Shown: piece after piece, positions 35,790-45,254 of the stretch | Layout of the letters: the number at the start of each line of letters is the position of its first letter | How positions within the stretch are numbered: position 1 is the first letter of the stretch | From: Mammaliicoccus sp. Dog046 | GTDB taxonomy: Bacteria > Bacillota > Bacilli > Staphylococcales > Staphylococcaceae | Assembly (NCBI RefSeq): GCF_034039665.1 | Contig: NZ_CP120131.1 | Span: 186,001 to 250,000 of the forward strand | Length of the DNA: 64,000 nt | Direction of reading: 5' to 3' | The notes under the pieces: model-generated | What the model was told of the DNA's origin: nothing | The model's input: the letters and a program-made list of their open reading frames with translations, nothing else | Database searches by the model: none | Position numbers and translations under genes: made by a program

Positions 35790-36554
35790 ATGAAGGATAA
35801 AGTGATGATTGTAACAGGTGGTAGCAGTGGTATGGGGAAAGCAATGGCACAACGATTTGCAGAAGAAGGCGCAAAAGTAGTCATAACAGGACGTTCTTTA
35901 GAAAGATTAGAAGAAGCTAAGAAAGATATTGAACAATATGAAGGACAAGTTCGTTGTATAGATATGGATGTACGTGATGCTGAACGTGTTCAATATACAG
36001 TTGATGAAACGATGCGCACATTTGGAAAAATAGATGGACTCGTTAATAATGCGGCAGGGAATTTTATATGTGCAGCAGAAGACTTATCCATTAATGGATG
36101 GAATTCAGTTGTAGATATTGTCTTGAATGGCACATGGTATTGTTCACAAGCAGTTGGGAAAGCATGGATCAAGCAAGGATATAAAGGAAGAATCTTAAAT
36201 ATCGTTGCTACATATTCATGGACTGCAGGAGCTGGCGTGATCCATTCAGCAAGCGCAAAAGCAGGTGTGCTCGCAATGACACGTACACTTGCCGTTGAGT
36301 GGGGAACGAAGTATGGTATAACCGTGAATGCAATCGCACCAGGTCCAATTGATAATACAGGTGGAGCGAAGAAATTGTCTTTATCAGAAGATGCAAGACA
36401 ACAAACGATAGATAGCGTACCAGTTGGACGAATGGGAGAGCCAGAAGAAATCGCAGGATTGGCTAAATTCTTATTCTCACCAGAAGCTGCATATATAAAT
36501 GGAGAAGTCGTGACGATGGATGGCGGACAATGGCTAAATAGAAATCCATTTTAA
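35790..36554 (+). CDS. fadH: Short-chain dehydrogenase, 2,4-dienoyl-CoA reductase type
   Basis: 254 residues. SDR fold: nucleotide-binding TGGSSGMGKAMAQRF, NNAAGNF, IVLNGTWYCSQ, and C-terminal GGQWLN. NNAAGNF with SxxGW behind it is typical of the bacterial YkuF/FadH and peroxisomal dienoyl-CoA reductase group, which removes double bonds during oxidation of unsaturated fatty acids. The usual catalytic Tyr-x-x-x-Lys appears as HSASAKAGV, that is Tyr replaced by Ser, common in this group. A cre-like site lies upstream, consistent with a catabolic role. Start by GAGGAG. Symbol is by similarity, not certain. Confidence 0.8.
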   Translation: MKDKVMIVTGGSSGMGKAMAQRFAEEGAKVVITGRSLERLEEAKKDIEQYEGQVRCIDMDVRDAERVQYTVDETMRTFGKIDGLVNNAAGNFICAAEDLSINGWNSVVDIVLNGTWYCSQAVGKAWIKQGYKGRILNIVATYSWTAGAGVIHSASAKAGVLAMTRTLAVEWGTKYGITVNAIAPGPIDNTGGAKKLSLSEDARQQTIDSVPVGRMGEPEEIAGLAKFLFSPEAAYINGEVVTMDGGQWLNRNPF

Positions 36555-36564
36555 AGTAAATAAA

Positions 36565-36596
36565 AACAGTCGATATCTCATTATCGGCTGTTTTTT
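36565..36596 (+). terminator. Terminator of the SDR gene
   Basis: ACAGTCGATA pairs with TATCGGCTGT (one G-T-type mismatch) followed by a T-run. Confidence 0.85.
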
Positions 36597-37370
36597 ATAT
36601 TAGTGGTCTTCTTTTGTTTAGATAATTGAGTTGGCGTGCTAGCCCATACAGAATTCAAAGCAATTAAAATCTAAGAGAAGTTATTTCAACGAACATTTAG
36701 GAATAAATATAGAACACTTAGGAAAAATTTAACAAATGTAGTAGTGACTTTTGTATTATTGAAAATGAATAGTAGCTGGCAATGAAAATTGGAACAAACT
36801 TTATGGGTGGAATTAGGGAGATGAGACTAGCAAAGGCCAAAGTCGTGAGTTAACGCTGGAGTTAATCCAAGAGAAGGTCAAAGTCGTGAGTTAACGTTGG
36901 AGTTAATCCAAGAGAAAGCCAAAGTCGTGAGTTAACGTGGAAGTTAATCCAAGAGAAGGCTAAAGTCGTGAGTTAACGTTGGAGTTAATCCAAGAGAAGG
37001 CTAAAGTCGTGAGTTAACGTATGAGTTAATCCAAGAAAAGGTCGAAGTCGTGAGTTAACGTGGAAGTTAATCCAAGAGAAAGCCAAAGTCGTGAGTTAAC
37101 GTTGAAGTTAATCCAAGAAAAGGTCGAAGTCGTGAGTTAACGTGGAAGTTAATCCAAGAGAAAGCCAAAGTCGTGAGTTAACGTTGAAGTTAATCCAAGA
37201 GAAGGCCAAAGTCATAGATTAACTCCTAAATTAAGCGACGAGATCACCTAACTTACATATTCTCTCGCTCTCTATCTTTTTAGTTTTCCGAATTTTTTGA
37301 AATCAAGTTACTATTTACTGGGAATTTGTATATAATATATTTAGATTAAATAAAAGGGGGATTTACTGTT
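36597..37370. other. Intergenic region with repeat array upstream of the M6 protease gene
   Basis: 36597-36835 is AT-rich without a gene or clear motif. 36840-37245 is the mixed 41-bp array. 37260-37370 holds the protease promoter; TATAAT-like sequence is near 37335 and AAAGGGGG at about 37353-37360 is the RBS. Confidence 0.55.
36840..37245. repeat. Mixed 41-bp repeat array (9 units of one family plus 1 of another)
   Basis: GTCGTGAGTTAAC units start at 36842, 36883, 36924, 36965, 37006, 37047, 37088, 37129 and 37170, always 41 bp. They end GTTAATCCAAGA, with TTAAC/GTTAA as the stem. The tenth unit at 37211 is GTCATAGATTAACTC...TTAAGCGACGAGA, the family found at 31375-31820, in phase. Confidence 0.95.
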
Positions 37371-39719
37371 GTGAAAATATTTTTAAAGAAATTATCAATG
37401 GTTACTATGGGTGCAATGATTGCTCTGCCTGCGTTTGCTTCTCAAGCGTCTGCGCAAAGTGTTTCGCCTAATGAGGATCGGTTATTGGATACTTTGGAAA
37501 AGGAAGGTGTCATTGAATCTTCAAATACACCTAAACAAAAGGATGAAAAGTTAAAGCAGTATATGGAAGACAAAGGGGAACAGTATCGCCAGAAATACAT
37601 ACCTAATAAAGGACAATTTGATAAGCGATATAACAAAGGGAACAATGGTAAGCGTCTTGGTCAAATGGACAAGAATGAAAAAGAAATGTATAAAAAGAAA
37701 AATAATGGTAAACGTGTAGGTAGTGTTCAAGAGGATAAGTATAATGGCGAGGTACGTAAAGACAAGGTCCTTGTACTAGCAATTGAATTTCCTGATTATC
37801 CACATAGTTCAATTACTAAAGACGAAACAGACATGTATTACGATGATTACCCGGTTTCTCATTTTCAAGATATGGTGTTTGGAGAAAATGGTTACACTGG
37901 ACCAAATGGTAAGAATTTAATGAGCATGAAGCAATACTATCAGAATCAGTCTGGTGGTAGTTATGATATAGATGGACAAGTACATGGTTGGTATAAAGCG
38001 AAACATCCTGCAAGTTATTATGGTGGAAATGTTCCTGATGATAGCGGTAGTGATGGTAAGCCTAAAGAACTTATTCAAGAAGCTTTAGAACAAGCAGCTA
38101 AAGATCCAGATGTTAATTTAGCAGATTATGATCAATGGGATCGTGATGATATTGATGGTGACGGTGTCTATAATGAGAAGGATGGCATTATTGATCACAT
38201 CATGGTCGTGCACTCTGGTCCTGGTGAAGAAGCTGGTGGTGGTAAATTAGGTACAGATGCGATTTGGTCTCATAGATGGTCACTTGATTTTGATGAAAAA
38301 GGTGAACCGTACACAATTCCAGGAACAGATTCAGGATTAGATAAATTTGGTGGTAAATTAGCAGCAATTGATTACACTGTACAACCTGAAGATGGTGCAG
38401 CTGGTGTATTCTCTCATGAATTTGGTCATGATTTAGGACTACCAGATGAATATGACACATCATACAGTGGTAAAGGTGAACCTGTGTCATTCTGGTCGAT
38501 TATGTCTTCAGGTAGTTGGGCAGGTGCCATTCCAGGGACAGAACCAACTGGATTTGACCCTTACATGAAAGAAATGCTTCAACAGCAACATGGTGGTAAT
38601 TGGCAAAAAGGTACTGAAATAGATGCTTCACAATTAACAGGGAAGACTTCGGAATTGCTTGATGAAGCAACAACGAAAGGTACAAATAATGACGCTGTTA
38701 AAGTGAAGTTACCTGATAAAAAGACATTGATTCAAAAACCAATTCAAGGTGAAAAAGCTTATTGGAGTGGTGCAGATGATGATTCTCAATATGCAATGGA
38801 AGCACCTTTAGATTTATCATCATCAAAAGGCAGTGAATTAAACTTTAAGACTTGGTACGATATCGAACCAGGATACGATTATGGTTATGTTCAAGTTTCA
38901 ACAGACGATGGTCAAAATTGGGAGAATGTTGAAGGAAACATTACGAATAATGATGATCCAGATGGAAGCGGTCAAAACCAAGGAAATGGTATCGATGGTA
39001 AGTCTAATAAATATGTAGATGCGAAATTTGATTTATCTAAATATGACGGTAAGAAAGTGAAATTACGATTCTCATATATCACAGATAAATATGAAACATA
39101 TCCAGGTTGGTTTATAGATCAAATTAAAGTGACTTCTAACGATGGTAAAGAGATATTAAGTGATGATGCAGAAAGTGATTCTAAATTTGATTTACAAGGT
39201 TTCAAACAAAGTGATGGTAATCGATATGATGAGAATTATTACTTGTTACAATGGAGAAATTATACTGGTCCAGATAAAGGCTTACAGAACATTAAACGCG
39301 GTGGCGGAACGATGTCATATAATAAAGGTTTAACAGTATGGTATGTAGACAAGAGCTACTCTGATAATAATGTAAAAGAACATCCTGGACACGGATTTAT
39401 TAGTGTCGTTGATGCAGATCAAAATACACTTAATTGGAAGAAGAAAGGTTTAGCTGATGATCCAGCAGCTACGCAATACCAAGTGAGAGATGCAGCGTTT
39501 AGTTTAGATCATCAACCACAATTGAAGTTAACGAATGATGCAGGATACGAGCTACATGATAACAAAATTGCTAAAAATCCGTTGTTCGATGATAGCCAAG
39601 ATTATTCAAATCAAGGTCAACCCGATGCAGGTGTATTATTGCCACAAAACGGTCTGAAATTTGAAGTCGCAGCGAAAAGTAAAGACAACACAGTAGGTAA
39701 AGTAAATATTTCAAAATAG
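37371..39719 (+). CDS. inhA: Secreted M6 metalloprotease, immune inhibitor A family
   Basis: 782 residues. Signal peptide with cleavage likely after ASQASAQS. A propeptide region to about 115 is rich in Lys and Asn. The peptidase domain has the zinc motif HEFGHDLGLPDEY (HExxH and downstream Asp). A central Ca-type DIDGDGVYNEKDG loop and C-terminal beta-rich MAM/VEG-like domain (WFIDQIKVTSNDG) follow. Bacillus InhA cleaves host antimicrobial peptides and other proteins; here the target is unknown. GTG 37371 is used, after AAAGGGGG. Full length for the family and complete active site. Confidence 0.92.
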   Translation: MKIFLKKLSMVTMGAMIALPAFASQASAQSVSPNEDRLLDTLEKEGVIESSNTPKQKDEKLKQYMEDKGEQYRQKYIPNKGQFDKRYNKGNNGKRLGQMDKNEKEMYKKKNNGKRVGSVQEDKYNGEVRKDKVLVLAIEFPDYPHSSITKDETDMYYDDYPVSHFQDMVFGENGYTGPNGKNLMSMKQYYQNQSGGSYDIDGQVHGWYKAKHPASYYGGNVPDDSGSDGKPKELIQEALEQAAKDPDVNLADYDQWDRDDIDGDGVYNEKDGIIDHIMVVHSGPGEEAGGGKLGTDAIWSHRWSLDFDEKGEPYTIPGTDSGLDKFGGKLAAIDYTVQPEDGAAGVFSHEFGHDLGLPDEYDTSYSGKGEPVSFWSIMSSGSWAGAIPGTEPTGFDPYMKEMLQQQHGGNWQKGTEIDASQLTGKTSELLDEATTKGTNNDAVKVKLPDKKTLIQKPIQGEKAYWSGADDDSQYAMEAPLDLSSSKGSELNFKTWYDIEPGYDYGYVQVSTDDGQNWENVEGNITNNDDPDGSGQNQGNGIDGKSNKYVDAKFDLSKYDGKKVKLRFSYITDKYETYPGWFIDQIKVTSNDGKEILSDDAESDSKFDLQGFKQSDGNRYDENYYLLQWRNYTGPDKGLQNIKRGGGTMSYNKGLTVWYVDKSYSDNNVKEHPGHGFISVVDADQNTLNWKKKGLADDPAATQYQVRDAAFSLDHQPQLKLTNDAGYELHDNKIAKNPLFDDSQDYSNQGQPDAGVLLPQNGLKFEVAAKSKDNTVGKVNISK

Positions 39720-39809
39720 TATCATTGTGAAATTAAAATATTGAATGTTATTATTGAAGGAAATAGTGAATATAAGTAGTAACGACAATATTTTAAAAGG
39801 GTGATAAAC

Positions 39810-40322
39810 ATGGATGTAAAGTTTCCAATTGGCAAGTTAGAAACGCCAGAGAAAGTATCATTAAATCATGTTCAGCAATGGGCAGATGAAGTTGCGAATT
39901 TTTCAAATAGATTAAGAGCAGTTGTGGATGATTTAGATTCTGAAGCATTAAGTAAGACGTATCGAGAAGGTAGCTGGACCGTTCGCCAATTAGTTCACCA
40001 TATTACAGATTCTCAAGTTAACTTATATACGCGATTAAAAATCACATTAACTGATGATAGCGAACCAAAAATAACTGGATTTATTCAAGATGAATGGGTG
40101 AAGTTACCAGATAGTCAATTACCAATCGAATGTTCTATTAGAATGCTTGAAGGTATAAATGAACGAGTAGTAGCGATTTGTCGAGAAGTTAAAGAGGATC
40201 AGTTAGGACGTATTTATATGCATCCTGACGATGGCGCAACAACACTTGCAACTACGATTGCTAAGCTTGCTTGGCATGAAGAGCATCACTTAGCACACAT
40301 TAAAATTGCGCTATCAAAATAA
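39810..40322 (+). CDS. DinB/YfiT-type metal-dependent hydrolase or bacillithiol transferase
   Basis: About 170 residues in a four-helix DinB bundle. His ligands are in RQLVHHITDSQVN and LAWHEEHHLAHI, and YPIGK-like start FPIGKLETPEK fits the B. subtilis YfiT branch as I recall it. Related DinB proteins (BstA) conjugate bacillithiol to toxins; YfiT itself is only a putative hydrolase. ATG 39810 has AAAAGGGTG before it. It follows the protease gene by 90 bases with no terminator seen, but its own promoter is likely. Confidence 0.82.
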   Translation: MDVKFPIGKLETPEKVSLNHVQQWADEVANFSNRLRAVVDDLDSEALSKTYREGSWTVRQLVHHITDSQVNLYTRLKITLTDDSEPKITGFIQDEWVKLPDSQLPIECSIRMLEGINERVVAICREVKEDQLGRIYMHPDDGATTLATTIAKLAWHEEHHLAHIKIALSK

Positions 40323-40346
40323 TAACGTGATTTACATTTAAACGTA

Positions 40347-40387
40347 TATGACCGAGGTGGTACATCTCAGTCATATACGTTTTTTCT
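40347..40387 (+). terminator. Terminator after the DinB-type gene
   Basis: ATATGACCGAGGTG and CATCTCAGTCATAT pair with two mismatches around GTA, followed by ACG and a T-run. Confidence 0.88.
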
Positions 40388-40488
40388 TTTCTAGTAAAGT
40401 ATTCACTTCATTCTCAAAAATAACAAATTACAATAATTTTACAAATGTAAAAATTCAGAAAATTTATAAAATAGTTATTGCGATTATC

Positions 40489-40505
40489 TTGTAAAACGCT
40501 TACAA
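40489..40505 (+). promoter_or_regulatory. cre-like palindrome before the citrate transporter
   Basis: TTGTAAAACGCTTACAA is close to a cre site (one position off in the reverse reading). 29 bases before the ATG. Confidence 0.65.
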
Positions 40506-40533
40506 TAATAAAATATAAAGAGGGGGAGTCAAC

Positions 40534-41841
40534 ATGAATTTGGCATTGTTAGGTTTTGGTATGGTTATTATATTTATGATTCTTATCATGAGTAAGAAGA
40601 TGTCAGCACTGGCAGCTTTAATTATTGTACCTACTGTATTTGGATTGATTGGGGGATTTTATTCAAAACTAGGCGATTATATGGTGGATGGTCTACTCAC
40701 GGTAGCACCAACAGGCATCATGCTCATATTTGCTATATTATACTTTGGCGTTATGATTGATACCGGATTATTCAATCCAATCATTGAAGCGATTATGAAG
40801 GCTGTTAAAGGCGATCCAGTGAAGATCACAATTGGTACAGTTGCACTTGCATCACTTGTCGCGCTTGATGGAGACGGCACAACAACATTTATTATTACAG
40901 TAACAGCGATGTTACCTTTATATAAAAAGATGGGCATGAATTTATACATACTATCTACACTTGCTTTATTATCTATCGGTGTTATGAATATGACACCATG
41001 GGGTGGACCAACTGCAAGGGCTATCTCATCATTACAATTAACAACAGAAGAAGTATTCACACCGATTATTCCTGTTATGATTGCTGGTATACTGTTTGCA
41101 GTATTTGCAGCATATGTATTAGGGATTAAAGAAAGAAAAAGAGTGGGTATTAAGAACCATTTAAGTTTATCACTAGATGATATGCATAATTCAAATGGAA
41201 CTGATGAAGATGAAAAAGAATTACTAAGACCAAAATTAGTCATTGTGAATGCACTATTAACAATCTTATTATTAGTGGCACTTATAACAAGCTTCTTACC
41301 AATTCCAGTTCTATTTATGATTGGTTTTGCGGCAGCGCTTTTAATTAACTATCCAGGATTAGGCGTTCAATCAGACTTAATTAAAAGACACGCCGGAAAT
41401 GTATTAGCCGTTGTTGGTTTAGTATTTGCGTCAGGGATTTTTACTGGTGTAATGAACGGTACAGAAATGGTAGACGAAATGGCGAAATCATTAGTAAGCA
41501 TTATTCCAGAATCTATGGGCAACCACTTTGCGTTGATCACAGCAGTACTCAGTATGCCATTTACTTACTTCATGGCTAATGACCCATTCTACTACGGTAT
41601 CTTACCGATCCTAGCAGAATCTGCACAACAATTTGATGTATCAAAAGCAGAAATGGCAAGAGCATCAATATTAGGACAACCTGTACACGTGCTAAGTCCA
41701 TTGTATGCAGCAGGATACCTATTAGTAGGTATGTTAGGTATTGATTACGGTACAAACCAAAAAGTCGTTATGAAATGGGCAATAGGGTCATCTGTATTTA
41801 TGATCCTTGTTGCAGGTATTATAGGTGTCATTTCATTTTAA
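40534..41841 (+). CDS. Divalent metal-citrate transporter, CitMHS family
   Basis: 435 residues with 11-12 membrane segments. Family motifs are LVALDGDGTTTFIITVTAMLP and MNMTPWGGPTARA. CitM and CitH of Bacillus take up citrate complexed with Mg2+ or Ca2+ with protons. The metal preference cannot be read here. A cre-like site upstream fits catabolite repression, known for citM. GGGGGAG precedes the ATG. It stands alone and ends in a terminator. Confidence 0.9.
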   Translation: MNLALLGFGMVIIFMILIMSKKMSALAALIIVPTVFGLIGGFYSKLGDYMVDGLLTVAPTGIMLIFAILYFGVMIDTGLFNPIIEAIMKAVKGDPVKITIGTVALASLVALDGDGTTTFIITVTAMLPLYKKMGMNLYILSTLALLSIGVMNMTPWGGPTARAISSLQLTTEEVFTPIIPVMIAGILFAVFAAYVLGIKERKRVGIKNHLSLSLDDMHNSNGTDEDEKELLRPKLVIVNALLTILLLVALITSFLPIPVLFMIGFAAALLINYPGLGVQSDLIKRHAGNVLAVVGLVFASGIFTGVMNGTEMVDEMAKSLVSIIPESMGNHFALITAVLSMPFTYFMANDPFYYGILPILAESAQQFDVSKAEMARASILGQPVHVLSPLYAAGYLLVGMLGIDYGTNQKVVMKWAIGSSVFMILVAGIIGVISF

Positions 41842-41915
41842 TATTAATATGGTTACACTCGTTAAAAGAATAATGTTATAATCTGATTAACAAAGTGTTT
41901 AATCACAGAAACACC

Positions 41916-41952
41916 AAACCCCTCACTATTGCCGTAGTGAGGGGTTATTTTT
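41916..41952 (+). terminator. Terminator of the citrate transporter gene
   Basis: AACCCCTCACTA pairs perfectly with TAGTGAGGGGTT, followed by ATTTTTG. Confidence 0.9.
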
Positions 41953-42087
41953 GTGGTGTGGCTATTGAACAGCTTTTGTACTTCAAACAAATCTTTTGAA
42001 TGGTGTTTCTACTTTAATAAAATGATTGATTTTGCAGTTTTTTTACTATATATTTGTATTAATTATATATTTTGTAGAGGTGATTAT

Positions 42088-42852
42088 ATGGTCTTTTATG
42101 ATGAAAAAGTTTTTGATTCAATAGTAAAAGGTGTAGTTGCTGGATATAAGGAATACATAGATGTTAGAAAAGCAGCTCATGAAAACATGGTTATTAGTGA
42201 TGCTTATGCATTTGTGAAATCTAATCACATTGAAAATCAAGTTTATAAACACATTGAACAATATGTACATTTTACAAAACAAAATGCGGGGCCAGCATGG
42301 AAGTTTTTAAAATTTGATATAGATAAAGAAAAATTTTCTAGTGATATGACATTTATATTAAAAAATGAAAGTTATTTTGATGAAAATAGAGTTACATTTG
42401 GAAAAAATGCTTTGAGTGAAAAAGATACTAAAGAAAAGCAATATTTAAGAGAACTTATTGAGTCGAACTCAGCTTATGATTTTGAGAAAGTAAAAAATTA
42501 TTGTAATGGTGCTTTTCAGATGAGTGCGGAAAGTATATTCTTTGAGCAGAAGCAAGATGAAAAGATGGCAGATACAGATAAAGGAATGTTTATGATTTTT
42601 ACATATGGTATAGATCAAATCACAAGACAGTTAAGTTCCTTAAAGGTCTGGATACCTAATCCAAATGATAATACGGCGTATTTATACAAAGAATTAACAA
42701 ATGATTTGCATAAACTTATTAAAGAAGAAGAAGATTATACAATTGATGAAAAAGATTTAGAAATACTTCAATCGGATAGAGAAATTGAAATTGTTGATGC
42801 TGAACATGTATTTGGTTTCAGAAAAGAGCAAGAAGAAAGTGATAATAATTAA
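42088..42852 (+). CDS. Protein of unknown function paired with an XRE/ImmA gene (DUF5986-like)
   Basis: 254 residues, soluble, no signal peptide or membrane segment, acidic C-terminus. The start is ATG 42088 with AGAGGTG upstream; the longer frame from 41953 has no RBS and overlaps a terminator. It sits 16 bases before the XRE/ImmA gene. It looks like the DUF5986 proteins I remember next to spr1629-type repressors; if so, this pair behaves like a toxin-antitoxin or stress-sensing module. No catalytic motif recognised. AT-rich and Lys/Asp-rich compared with neighbours, which hints at transfer. Confidence 0.72.
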   Translation: MVFYDEKVFDSIVKGVVAGYKEYIDVRKAAHENMVISDAYAFVKSNHIENQVYKHIEQYVHFTKQNAGPAWKFLKFDIDKEKFSSDMTFILKNESYFDENRVTFGKNALSEKDTKEKQYLRELIESNSAYDFEKVKNYCNGAFQMSAESIFFEQKQDEKMADTDKGMFMIFTYGIDQITRQLSSLKVWIPNPNDNTAYLYKELTNDLHKLIKEEEDYTIDEKDLEILQSDREIEIVDAEHVFGFRKEQEESDNN

Positions 42853-42868
42853 AAGATAGGTGAGACAT

Positions 42869-44050
42869 ATGTTTATTGGGAGCAATCTCGAAAATGTCAG
42901 ATCACTCAATGGACTAAGTCGCAAAGAATTATCAGAGAAAATAGCAGTGAGTGAACAAGCAATATGGCAGTATGAAGTGAAAAATATGATGCCCGAAATT
43001 AATAAAATATATGATATATCTAAGTTGTTCAATGTTACAACGGCATATTTTATTAATGAGCAACGAAATGAATTCAAAGAAGTATCGGTTGATAAACATT
43101 CTATTGCATTTAGAGCGAAAAATTATAAAGTATCTACAAAAATGTTGAATAAACAGCATAGCCAAGCTAATTATCTATCTAATTTAACATCATATTTATT
43201 TTCGTTCGTAAAAATGCCCGTAATATCAATTATGGATTTAATAGATGAACTTGATACTTTTATTATGGATTCAGAAGAAACAAGTAGAGATTTAATTATA
43301 AAGCAATGTGCAAATATTAGTCGAAATAAATTATTAAGTGATAAAAGTAATGATCAGTTATTGTTCCAATTAGAGAAGTCTGGAATTATAGTTTATGAAA
43401 AACATATAAATTCTGATGCTGATGCATTTAGTTTTTGGTCTGACACAGAATTACCATTTATTATTTTAGGAAGTAATAAGGGTAATGCAGTGCGAAGAGT
43501 ATTTGATTTAGCGCATGAGCTGTGTCATTTACTACTGCATAGGTATATTCAATTTGATGTATTATCTGCAGATGAGTATAAAGCAATTGAGAGAGAAGCT
43601 AATTTATTTGCTGCTGAATTCTTATTACCAGAAGAAGAGTTTGTGGATGATTTTAATAATCTCACAAAAAAGTCTAATCCTGATCAAATGATGTTACTTA
43701 AAGAGAAATGGGTTGTATCTATACAAGCTATGGGTATGAGAGCATATTATCTTGGGTTAATCACAGATGTACAATATAGATATTTTTGGGCTTCTATTAA
43801 CAAAAAGGGATATAAAAAGAAAGAACCATTAGATGAATCAATACAAATATCTAAACCTGTGAAGATTAATAGTTTGTTAGATTATTTCTTTAGAGAAAAT
43901 CTATTGTCACCTGAACAGCTTTTAAATGATTTAAAGGTGGAGCCTCAATTTCTAAGTGATATTGCATGTATAGATAATCGTATTTTATTCAAATACATGA
44001 ATACTAGTAAAACCAAACAACATGAATTAATTACAAACTTATTTCGGTAA
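42869..44050 (+). CDS. XRE-HTH/ImmA-IrrE metallopeptidase repressor
   Basis: 393 residues. An XRE-type HTH at about 5-62 (LSRKELSEKIAVSEQAIWQYE) joins a COG2856 zinc peptidase with DLAHELCHLLLH (HExxH) near 210-222 and a downstream REANLFAAEFLLP, which carries the third metal ligand. ImmA/IrrE proteins act as stress-activated proteases on repressors, often their own HTH partner; a fused HTH-protease suggests self-regulation. The ATG at 42869 has AGGTG before it; the GTG at 42860 has none. It forms a unit with the previous gene and ends at a terminator. Confidence 0.87.
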   Translation: MFIGSNLENVRSLNGLSRKELSEKIAVSEQAIWQYEVKNMMPEINKIYDISKLFNVTTAYFINEQRNEFKEVSVDKHSIAFRAKNYKVSTKMLNKQHSQANYLSNLTSYLFSFVKMPVISIMDLIDELDTFIMDSEETSRDLIIKQCANISRNKLLSDKSNDQLLFQLEKSGIIVYEKHINSDADAFSFWSDTELPFIILGSNKGNAVRRVFDLAHELCHLLLHRYIQFDVLSADEYKAIEREANLFAAEFLLPEEEFVDDFNNLTKKSNPDQMMLLKEKWVVSIQAMGMRAYYLGLITDVQYRYFWASINKKGYKKKEPLDESIQISKPVKINSLLDYFFRENLLSPEQLLNDLKVEPQFLSDIACIDNRILFKYMNTSKTKQHELITNLFR

Positions 44051-44079
44051 TAAATTTGGAAATACATTAATAGATGTGA

Positions 44080-44111
44080 AAAAAAGACGCTCATAGGAGC
44101 GTCTTTTTTCT
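44080..44111. terminator. Bidirectional terminator between the XRE/ImmA gene and trhO
   Basis: AAAAAAGACGCTC and GAGCGTCTTTTTT form a perfect stem around ATAG with A/T runs on both sides. Confidence 0.92.
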
Positions 44112-45057
44112 ATACTAATGCTTTGAAGTTTTCTAGGCGTTTTGCTTTTTCTTCGTCACTGATGTTGTGTGCTTTTACGTAACGGTTGCTTTCGTGTTCA
44201 GCACATTCGTGTGAACATGCGCCTAAGTATTTATGTTCGTTTTCTTCTGTTACTAAGAATTGACGGTTACATTCTGGGTTACTACAGTTGATATATCTTT
44301 CACATGGTGTACCGTCGAACCATTCTTTACCGACAATTTGTTTGTCTACTTGGTTAACTTCTACACTGATGCGATCATCGAAGACATACATTTTGCCATC
44401 CCAATATTCGCCTTTTGTTTCTGGATCTTTACCGTAAGTTGCGATTCCGCCTTCAAGCTGGCTAACGTCTTCAAATCCTTCTTTAAGTAAGAAACCTGAG
44501 AATTTTTCACAACGGATACCACCTGTACAATAAGTTACGATTTTTTTATCCATAAATTGTTCTTTGTTCTCTTTAATCCAGTCAGGTAAGTCTCTGAAAC
44601 GAGTGATGTTAGGACGAATGGCACCGCGGAAGTGTCCTAAATCGTATTCATAATCGTTTCTTGCATCAATCACAATTGTTTCATCTGATAATAATGCTTC
44701 TTTAAATTCTGAAGGTGATAAGTAGTTACCAGTTAATTCTCTAGGGTTTACATCATCTTCTAAATCTAAAGCAACGATTTCAGGTCTTGGACGAACGTGC
44801 ATTTTTTTGAAAGTATGACCTTCAGATTCGTCGATTTTAAATGTAATGCCTTCAAATCTTTCGTCAGCTTTCATTTGTTCGATGTATTTATCAGTATCTG
44901 CTTTAGTACCTGAAAGTGTACCGTTAATACCTTCAGAAGCTACTAAAATACGTCCTTTCAATTCTAAATCTTTACAGAATGCTAAATGTTCAGCAGCGAA
45001 AGTTTCGGGGTCTTCAATTGTTGTGTATTTGTAAAATAATAATACTCTATAATCCAT
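44110..45057 (-). CDS. trhO: tRNA uridine(34) hydroxylase, rhodanese family
   Basis: 315 residues. N-terminal acylphosphatase-like domain ([16 protein letters not shown]), then a rhodanese domain with catalytic Cys in [17 protein letters not shown], and a C-terminal zinc-like cluster with several Cys ([20 protein letters not shown]). TrhO makes 5-hydroxyuridine at position 34 of tRNA. GAGGAG is before the ATG. Complete and close to the family length of about 320. Confidence 0.93.
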   Translation of the reverse strand: MDYRVLLFYKYTTIEDPETFAAEHLAFCKDLELKGRILVASEGINGTLSGTKADTDKYIEQMKADERFEGITFKIDESEGHTFKKMHVRPRPEIVALDLEDDVNPRELTGNYLSPSEFKEALLSDETIVIDARNDYEYDLGHFRGAIRPNITRFRDLPDWIKENKEQFMDKKIVTYCTGGIRCEKFSGFLLKEGFEDVSQLEGGIATYGKDPETKGEYWDGKMYVFDDRISVEVNQVDKQIVGKEWFDGTPCERYINCSNPECNRQFLVTEENEHKYLGACSHECAEHESNRYVKAHNISDEEKAKRLENFKALV

Positions 45058-45254
45058 GTTTCATTCTCCTCTTATTTTTCTTAATTTAAGCATATATAAT
45101 TAATGTCTGATTGAGTGTTTCCTGCTTGGTAATGATGACTTTTATAAGTGCGCACATTTTTATCCTCATTATATTGTATCAAAAAAGTTGCATTTTTCAA
45201 TTGTTTGATTTTGTAAAACAATATGTAATCGTTTTTATTCTGGATTGTATTGCT

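Noticed and set aside
40677..41243. 188-residue minus-strand frame
   Set aside because: Antisense shadow of the citrate transporter gene; no RBS and composition typical of a membrane-protein reverse frame.
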